Positions 57,401 to 64,000 of a DNA stretch of 64,000 nucleotides are shown piece by piece. Source of the stretch: Amoebophrya sp. A120 (Eukaryota > Sar > Dinophyceae > Syndiniales > Amoebophryaceae). Numbering within the stretch: the first letter of the stretch is position 1; every line of letters starts with the position of its first letter. The stretch lies in the NCBI GenBank assembly GCA_905178155.1, contig CAJINV010000025.1, positions 1 through 64,000 of the forward strand, in the 5' to 3' direction. The notes below the pieces were generated by a model. It was not told the origin of the DNA, did not search any database, and saw only the letters and a list, made by a program, of their open reading frames with translations. The position numbers and the translations under genes are program-made.

Positions 57401-60400
57401 TTTGTAATGCTGTTTTACCGTAGGAAAGAGATTTGTCATGCATAACAGCAATTACTACGAGTACGATACTTTTGCAGAGCATATGCTCTTGTCGCTCGTG
57501 ATGTTGAACCGCCTGCGCCCGAGTGTGCCGGCGCGCCTCCTCGCGAATCACCTGGCGCTGCTGCGGAAGTTCAACCTGGCTAGATTACACCCCGCCTGGG
57601 TACTGGGGTGTGACTTTTGGGCGTGTTCGAACCATTTCGAGTGGTCTGCCTATTACCAGCTCGCCGCCGGCCTCATGACTTTTCTTTACGAGCTGATCGG
57701 AACGAAATGTGGGCGACAACTGCTGCTGCAGAACAAAGCCCCGGAGATTTTTCGTTTTTTGGCAAGCACCAACAGAAGTTTTGGTGCGGGGAGCAAGAAT
57801 TTTTTGTGGGCGGGTAGTAGTACAAGAACCTCTAGTGCAACAGCACGCCACTCCTCGACGGCCGCTGCGGCTGCCGGGAACAAGAACGACATTGCCAAGA
57901 ACGACATCAAGAAAATTACTACCCATAGTACGCGCTCCTGGCCGCTGGAAAAAATCCCAGTCGATGAGGTACGAAAAGTGTTTACGGAGACCTTTTTCTA
58001 CATGGCACAGGGCTACCAGTACGAGTTTGGGCGACAAAGCGGAAAACACGTCCTGTTCGAGAGGTCGATGCAGATCCCGGAGGCAGCGCCGCACTACGTG
58101 CTGCACACCTTTTTCCTACCGGTACAGGTATTGTACCTGATCGAGCAGCTCGAAGGAACCCTGTCATCTTCGATGACGAGGACCGCGGCCTCCGGCCGAC
58201 CGGAAAAGTACCATCATGCTGGCGAGGACGTCGAAACAGGAAATAAAGGCCGCGACGTGCCGGTTGATGTGGACGAGCACGACGGCGCAACCGACGACCA
58301 CGACAGAACAAGCGCTGTTGATCCGGCCTCGGCAGCCGCAACTTCTGCGTCGAAGATGTTGCTACCAGCAGCAGGTCGTGCTGTTGATGTACTAGCTGGG
58401 GGGACCACGACCTCGACCACCTCGCCAACAACTTCATCTCAGACCACTACAGAGACCACGGGTCGTGGAGAAGTGCAGTCTTTAAAAACAGCCGGGACGA
58501 CGAGCATGAAAACCAGCAGAGAACAAGATCATGCAGAAGCTGTAAAAAGAACGACGAACACCGTCGTCCTCTCCACAGAAGATGAACAATCTCCCAATCG
58601 TCCGCTCGCCCGCCGGCTCGTGCGCTTTTTGCTTGGGTGGATGCAAGCCGGACTGGAAAACTCGACCGTGGACGGAATTACGTGGCACGCCTTTGTGCGC
58701 CAGAAGCTGGACCAGGTTTCGTGCGCAAAAGACCCGATGACGAAAAAATTAATGTACGGGCCCGGCCCGGTTGCGTTCAACTGCTACCCGGCCCTGAACT
58801 TCCAGCCAAGAAAAACCGACGCTCCGCTGCTCGCGCGCGACGTCCGCGGTGGGCTGGCGCCGCTCGTCTGCGCGCTGGGGCAAAGTGGCCTGGAGATGTG
58901 GGACGTCGTGACGAGAGAGGAGGCCAACCGTCGCAGATTGTCGGGCGAAACATGGAGCGTCAGCGGGGCGGAGTTATCCTCAGTCCAAACGCTCCTTCGA
59001 TCCCAGAATTTTTGTCATGCAAATCTGCATGCCAATGGGAATGGACAGGCCAAGGGGAGCCTGAAGATCTCTCATATACAAGGAGGCACCGTGTGGGATG
59101 CAGTTTCTATAACCCTAACTATGTTTGGACATCCGTGACGAGTATACGAAACTAAATTTCAGGAGACGCGTCTGGATTGATCAGCTAGGCGCGATTTTTA
59201 CCTACTTACTGTACTGTCGTGTATCCACGAATCTTCTACTTCTCACGTGCGTGGCTCGCAATAATTAAAAGTAGTTCCGAATCACTTGTCTTCTACTTAG
59301 TGCTCGCCCCATCTTGATTTTGGGGTCGTGGGTACATAGAATTTTTCCGCAGGACAGAAGTTCGTCGAGAAGTTTCTGCTACAAGGCCTCCGGGATTACG
59401 ACCTGAACTACAGAGATGTCGTCCAGGACCAGACTTTGTTTTCTCCGAAGCACGAAACCCTCACGCTGCTCCTCCGGATCGCTTCGCAGTGCATTCTGCG
59501 GACGCACGAGGGTGGTGGTCCCGGACGAGGTCCCCCCGAGACAAGTCGTCCTTCTTCGAAGCCGCAAGAAGATGAAGTGGAACAATTACGCGGCCAGGAA
59601 GACGAGGCTGTACTAGAGCCGAAGGGAACATCAACGTCGAAGGATTCCTTCAATATTAAACAAACTACTGCGTCAAACTCGGGGGGAGGAGGGGTTGTGC
59701 GACCGCGTGCAAGAAAAGCAATTTCCTTTCCGAGTGCTGACACCGCGGTCACGTCGAAGGCGGAGCAGGAGGGCTTTTTTGCTTTTTTGGCATCCATATC
59801 GAATGCAAATATGTCTGGGTCTGGAAACTACTAACTTGTGATGCTGAATGGTCATGATTGACTGTGCCTGTAAGTGCAGTATAGCATGACGAATGCTTCA
59901 TACGCTTTTTCATGCGCAGAACGCATTACTAACTGCGCTTTTGCATGACGAAACTGTGGCGCTTTATTTGCTGTTTACGCAATACAGATTTTCTGCGAAT
60001 GCGAAACATGCAATACAGGTTCAACCTTTCCAGACCCAGACCTATTTGCAATGCATATTCCGACTACGTGAAAACCGTTTTTACCGTGGACTACTTCACT
60101 GCGTTTCTCACTATCAAATGCAAAAATGTCTGGGTCTGGGAGGATGGAACTTGTGATGCGTCCTGTGGGTCACCCAAAGATCTGTGTTGCGTGATCACCA
60201 AAAGTTGCTCTTTTTTGACCAACATGAGCAGGAGTTTCTCATGCAGGATAGGCATGGTGGAGACTTCGCAGGATCTGTCGTGCTAGGTCCTGCATTCCAG
60301 GCCTCATGGGGCATGGAAAATATGCATGACAAATCTGCATTCCTCTTCCAGACCCAGACACTTTTGCATTTGATACTCACGGAGCAGGTTCTATTCGGAC

Positions 60401-61622
60401 CGGAAGCCATGAACCAGCTAGAAAGGATATCCTGAGTAAAAACGTACCCACACCAGAGTCAGTATGGGGATTTTGCAATACAAACCAAGGAGTTTTGTGA
60501 GTCACGCATGACAAGTTGCCCTCCGCAGTGTAGTGCAGGTTAGCAAGTGCAGCCGCGTCACAGATTCATCTGCTCATCCTGTTCACAGCATCACAAATTC
60601 CAAAACACGATTGGAAATGGCTCTCATGGGGATGTGCATTACAAGTCTTCCTGTCTTTGCAAATCTGCATTACAACTCTGGCGTGGGTACGTTTTTACTC
60701 AGGATAAAGGATGCACGGGGTGCCGGATCCCTACGCGGCGGAGTCTTACTCCAGTGCGGATGAGGAAGAAGAGGAGTCAACTTCTTGTGTGGATGATCAT
60801 GGAGATGACGGCGAGGGAGGTGACGATGATGTTCGTACAAAGAAAATAAACAGCAGCGACTGTAGCGACGCTAGCAGGGTGGATAAGAAACAAGTGGAAG
60901 AAGTCACTAACGACCAACAGGACGACAGCACTACTAGCACCACCACCCACAAGGAGCAGAGCGCTGGTGAACAAGACACGGTTGTATCATCGTCAGCTAA
61001 TGAACGGACGAAGAAGAAGCTCCGAAGAAAGCCCGACTTTTATCCGAGCCGCGGGCCCCGGGACGAAAAAGTGGACGCCTGGGACTACGGCGAGCCGCCA
61101 ACGATTTGGAGGTTTCTGACGATGGCGCTGGGGGTACAGGTGCTGTACGAGCGCGTATGGGAGGCCTGGGAGGCGGCATTTCCATTTATTCGGGACGACG
61201 ACGCCGGCGTTCTTGTTTTCGGGAAGATTTCGTCCGCGGGAAAGAAAACGCAGCAAAATAAGACGAAGCGCAGCAGGCGTAAAAAGAACGCCTGCACTTC
61301 TAAAGTGGAAACTGCGCCGGTTGCTGGGGCCCCCGCGCCAGATTCTTCTGAACGTCGTCGAGATGCAGGCCAAACAGCCCTGCCGGAGGCCAACAACTAC
61401 AGTAATTCTGCAGCGACGGACAGCCAAAGCAGCTCCAGCCCGGCCGAGGACATCAGCTGCACCATGGAGCAAAGGAATGACAATGATCGAAGCGGAACGG
61501 GTGAAAACGAACTGGATCCGTTTTTGGAAAACACCAACGCTGTTTTGTACAGGATTGCGACGGACCTGGACATAGATTTGAGCTTCGAACTAAACCTTGA
61601 TAGGTACTACTGCAACTGCTAA
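54495..61622 (+). CDS. HicA-like domain fused to large helical protein
   Basis: Exon 54495-54592 joins 54730 through a GT-AG intron; the first good ATG is 54821, though coding may extend upstream. Exons: to 56028, 56280-56521, 56706-56949, 57213-57334, 57484-58975, 59357-59797, 60058-60112, 60376-60428, 60707-61622 (TAA). From 54821 this is 4,773 nt, 1,590 residues. Residues ~3-65 resemble HicA: VEKILTRLGY, then GSHHQF with the family's catalytic His, then VPVHNHK and an IL.NIE end. In bacteria HicA is a small mRNA-cleaving toxin paired with HicB; here no HicB-like partner is visible and the domain heads a long protein, so its activity is unknown. The rest has helical, Leu-rich segments (LLEVFELIVPK, WLREFVG, LLSLVMLNRL) separated by Ser/Thr-rich and acidic linkers, suggesting a repeat-helix scaffold. 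Not otherwise recognised. Confidence 0.8.
54593..54729 (+). other. GT-AG intron
   Basis: GTAAGTATT donor, CACATTTTAG acceptor. Joins KRAYGA to LIRRRSLW in frame. Confidence 0.8.
56029..56279. mobile_element. Introner A
   Basis: Family A; exact duplication GCGCA. An alternative GT-AG splice inside this element would leave an in-frame TAG. Confidence 0.9.
56522..56705. mobile_element. Short introner A
   Basis: 184 bp; exact duplication CCAAG, leaving KSKS. Confidence 0.9.
56950..57212. mobile_element. Introner A
   Basis: Family A; exact duplication GCTGC. Confidence 0.9.
57335..57483. mobile_element. Introner D
   Basis: Family D; flanks TGGTC/TGCTC, 4 of 5. Confidence 0.9.
58976..59356. mobile_element. 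Degenerate introner B
   Basis: Diverged B ends; flanks GGAGT/GAAGT, 4 of 5. Retaining the left T is required to avoid a stop. Confidence 0.7.
59798..60057. mobile_element. Introner A
   Basis: Family A; flanks ATCCA/TTCCG, 3 of 5; frame kept. Confidence 0.85.
60113..60375. mobile_element. Introner A
   Basis: Family A; exact duplication CTCAC. Confidence 0.9.
60429..60706. mobile_element. Introner B
   Basis: Family B; exact duplication AAGGA. Confidence 0.9.
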
Positions 61623-62614
61623 AAATCTTATATCCGGTGGCGCCGGCGTCGCAATTCCACTTCTAACATATTACAGATTTATTCGTGAAATATATGACGA
61701 GCGCCGGGACTGATTTTTTTTCCTGAGTGAATACTTCCGTTCGACAAGGACAATCGATCAATACAACATTCATGATTTATATCGAAGGAATTATATTCTT
61801 TTCCAGTTCCACCGTCACGAAATGCATACTCGATGTGAATTGCAAAGAAAAGTTATGTGCCACCTGTAGAAGTGCCTCTAATAGTCATTGTCAAGTAGGA
61901 CGACTACAGGCACTGCTACGGACGACGCTCCTGGTGGCCGGCGGACAAAGTTGCCTTTTTGGATTAGAAACTTGATTGTTCTCATCTCGCGACAATTTCA
62001 TCTCGGGAAGTGCTTGCGTTTGTGCTTTCGCCCAGTGGTCGCAGTCGACAAAAATTTTGAGAAATAATTCAAATTGCACCGCCAACATCTTGAAAGCACC
62101 TCGGCCACGAATGCTCTGACCAAAGCATGTTGAGAGGACCAGACGAAAACCGTCTATGAATCCAAAGCGCTTGTGCTGTGTCGTCCGCCTGCATCATTCA
62201 AGAAGATGTGACAACAGTGTGTGGCCTTGAACTGCAGCGCCGTCCTTCTCGTAGAGTGAGGTGGTTTTTCGGTCGTCGAGGAAGTAATTACTCAAGAATG
62301 GCCCGATACTGACTTGGAAGAACCCGGTTTTTAAGCGCGGCTGCGGTTTTGTTTGCTTGCTCGAAAACGAAGAGGGGGAGCGCCGCATGATGGAAGCCGA
62401 GACCCCTGCGCTCCTCGTCAGTTTCCTTTTAATGCGATCGTTCGCTTTATTACGCCGACGCCGAGAGTGAACCAGGGGTTGCAAGAACACGCTAAGATAA
62501 AGATTTATTCCAGAGGGCACGAGGATTTCCTGCCGCGGTCCATTCCTGCTCGTGGGGGTGCTTACAACATCTAGTCGAGTGTAGTGGCAGTTCCAGTTGA
62601 CCCCACCAAGTACT
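61623..62614. other. Intergenic
   Basis: No gene, introner or repeat is supported. Overlapping frames on both strands look incidental. Confidence 0.4.
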
Positions 62615-62705
62615 ATGGGCCAGCGGCTTTCCCAAGACTGCGGCGCGTGCTGGGACCCGGAGGGGGCTGCGGACGCGATCAGAAGGAAAAAGCAGCAACG
62701 GAAAA
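62615..62705 (+). CDS. First exon of a gene interrupted by a truncated introner
   Basis: ATG 62615 encodes Met-Gly-Gln-Arg-Leu, a possible myristoylation start, then a CGACWDPEGAADAIRRKK segment and a basic helix. Coding runs straight into a left-truncated family D introner at about 62706. Because the array that follows repeats both pieces, the gene may be broken. No family is recognised. Confidence 0.5.
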
Positions 62706-63190
62706 TGATCGAGCAGTATTGCAATCATGCATTACAAATTTTTTTCTTAAGGTAAATCTGCATTACAAATTTTATTTCATCTCATGCTGAACCTCCGGGA
62801 GGGGGCGGCGGACGCTATCAGAAGGAAAAAGCAGCAACGGAAAATGATCGAGCAGTATTGCAATCATGCATTACAATTTTTTTTCTTAAGGTAAATCTGC
62901 ATTACAAATTTTATTTCATCTCATGCTGAACCTCCGGGAGGGGGCGGCGGACGCTATCAGAAGGAAAAAGCAGCAACGGAAAATGATCGAGCAGTATTGC
63001 AATCATGCATTACAAATTTTTTTCTTAAGGTAAATCTGCATTACAAATTTTATTTCATCTCATGCTGAACCTCCGGGAGGGGGCGGCGGACGCTATCAGA
63101 AGGAAAAAGCAGCAACGGAAAATGATCGAGCAGTATTGCAATCATGCATTACAAATTTTTTTCTTAAGGTAAATCTGCATTACAAATTTT
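62664..63190. repeat. 139-bp tandem array of exon plus truncated introner D
   Basis: GAAAATGATCGAGCAG occurs at 62701, 62840, 62979 and 63118, a period of 139. Each unit fuses exon sequence (CAGAAGGAAAAAGCAGCAAC) to the left part of a D element (TTGCAATCATGCATTACAAA) without its outer inverted end. Confidence 0.9.
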
Positions 63191-63930
63191 ACCAGCCACC
63201 CCCCGGCGGAGGCCGCCGGGGAGGGAGGCTGTTCGGGGGAGGTGTTCCAACGGGGAAGGCGATGCCAAGGGTGGCGCGCCGCTGCACAACCAAAAAAAGC
63301 AGGCGGGGCCGCGGGCACACAAAGCGCAGGCGGGGTCTGACGGGGTTGGCCCAGAAAGCGCAGCGCACACACGCAGGCAGCGATACCTCCGCGGCCTGCG
63401 TTCTTTGTTGGCGAAAAAAGCAGCGCCCGGGGCCGGGGGTTGTTGGCCTTTCTTGGAAGGGGAGTTGGTTGCAGGGGTGCACCCTGAACAGGGGGAGTGC
63501 CGCTTCTACAAAGTGGCGAGCTGGAATCCTGTTAGGCAGCGAGCACGCGGCGGGGCCTGCATGTGCTTGCGAAGGCTAATGCGCTATGCTTGCGCCGAGA
63601 GACAACGGGCAGAGAAAAGCTGTCGCTACTTTAGTCGCAACCACTTTCGCGCCGCTACAAAGACGCAACACCTGCTGCCCGCGCGCGGGCACTGTGTGAA
63701 GTTGCGGCCACCCTAGGTGGCCGCCTACGTTAAGGCGTGGCGCCGCGCCCCCCCCGGGGGACGCAGAGCGGCGCATGCACTTTGAACAGCCGCCCTGGTC
63801 TGCCCTGGAGTCAAAAAAGAAAAACTTGCAGGGGAGGCCTGAACTTTTAGGCCCTAGCTTTGTTTATTCTTACTCTAGGACACAGGCACTGCGCGCAGAC
63901 GGGCGAGCTTCACTGTGCGGGCGGTTCTGG
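63191..63930. other. GC-rich low-complexity region
   Basis: Composition differs sharply from the rest of the window, with CCCCCCGGCGG, GCGGGGCC and CCCCCCCCGGGGG runs. Frames on both strands are open by composition alone. Origin is unknown. Confidence 0.5.
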
Positions 63931-64000
63931 TAGAGGGTCCGGGAGAGGGTCCCGGAGAGGGTCCGGGAGAGGTTCGGAGAGGGTCCGGGAAAAGTTCGGA
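63930..64000. repeat. Short G-rich tandem repeat at window edge
   Basis: About five degenerate copies of a 12-14-bp GGTCCGGGAGAG unit, running off the window. It resembles the GGAGAGGATTCC core of the 114-bp array at 13.3 kb. Confidence 0.8.

Noticed and set aside
63136-63776. Genes in the GC-rich right end
   Set aside because: Frames are open on both strands because of composition; no motif, no introner and no consistent start.
1-64000. Dinoflagellate spliced-leader gene, tRNA or rRNA
   Set aside because: None recognised by eye; a covariance-model scan would be needed to exclude them.

Overview
The window is nuclear eukaryotic DNA. Coding sequence is cut into many short exons, a few of them joined by ordinary GT-AG introns and most joined by short inverted-repeat elements that behave as introns. 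Dense 'introner' intron gain, low-complexity proteins and a Penelope-like retroelement fit an alveolate, most likely a dinoflagellate of the Amoebophrya/Syndiniales type. This assignment is inference; no rRNA, tRNA or spliced-leader gene was seen to test it.

Layout. 1-2.7 kb: a direct-repeat-flanked, LTR-like unit that seems to have landed inside an introner. 4.2-10.2 kb (+): an unrecognised protein with duplicated exons and a 613-residue final exon. 10.2-10.4 kb: alternating 28/24-bp repeats. 10.8-17.8 kb (+): a long coiled-coil protein, with a hairpin-forming 114-bp x4 repeat in one intron. 18.5-19.1 kb: a small two-exon frame. 20.2-21.2 kb: tandem duplication in which one copy has two introners and the other is empty. 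22.9-27.0 kb (-): a Penelope-like element with an N-terminal GIY-YIG domain. 28.9-32.6 kb (+): a complete 317-residue gene. 33.4-33.9 kb: the 3' end of a small gene. 34.3-52.9 kb: a formin (FH1-FH2). 54.5-61.6 kb (+): a ~1590-residue protein with a HicA-like N-terminal domain. 62.6-64 kb: a gene start broken by a 139-bp x4 array, then GC-rich low-complexity DNA.

The strongest observations concern the introners. I count 69 full elements in at least nine families, distinguished by their terminal inverted repeats (TIRs). Elements run from TAT to ATA and 46 have an exact 5-bp target-site duplication (TSD). Deleting the element except one terminal base leaves the 5-bp duplication plus 1 nt, that is 6 nt or two codons, so the frame is kept and the protein shows a dipeptide echo (TGTG, QSQS, NANA, KSKS). 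Splicing modelled this way gives open frames divisible by three across three whole genes. The internal ends are not GT-AG.

The formin is the key case. Its FH2 domain reads on the + strand up to 45.59 kb, continues on the - strand from 49.94 down to 45.85 kb, and returns to the + strand at 50.21 kb. The two introners at the junctions lack matching duplications as they stand, but their flanks match perfectly when swapped (TTCGA with TTCGA, AACTA with AACTA). This indicates a 4.1-kb inversion between two oppositely oriented introners, either in the genome or in the assembly. Re-inverting gives a reading frame of exactly 3036 codons.
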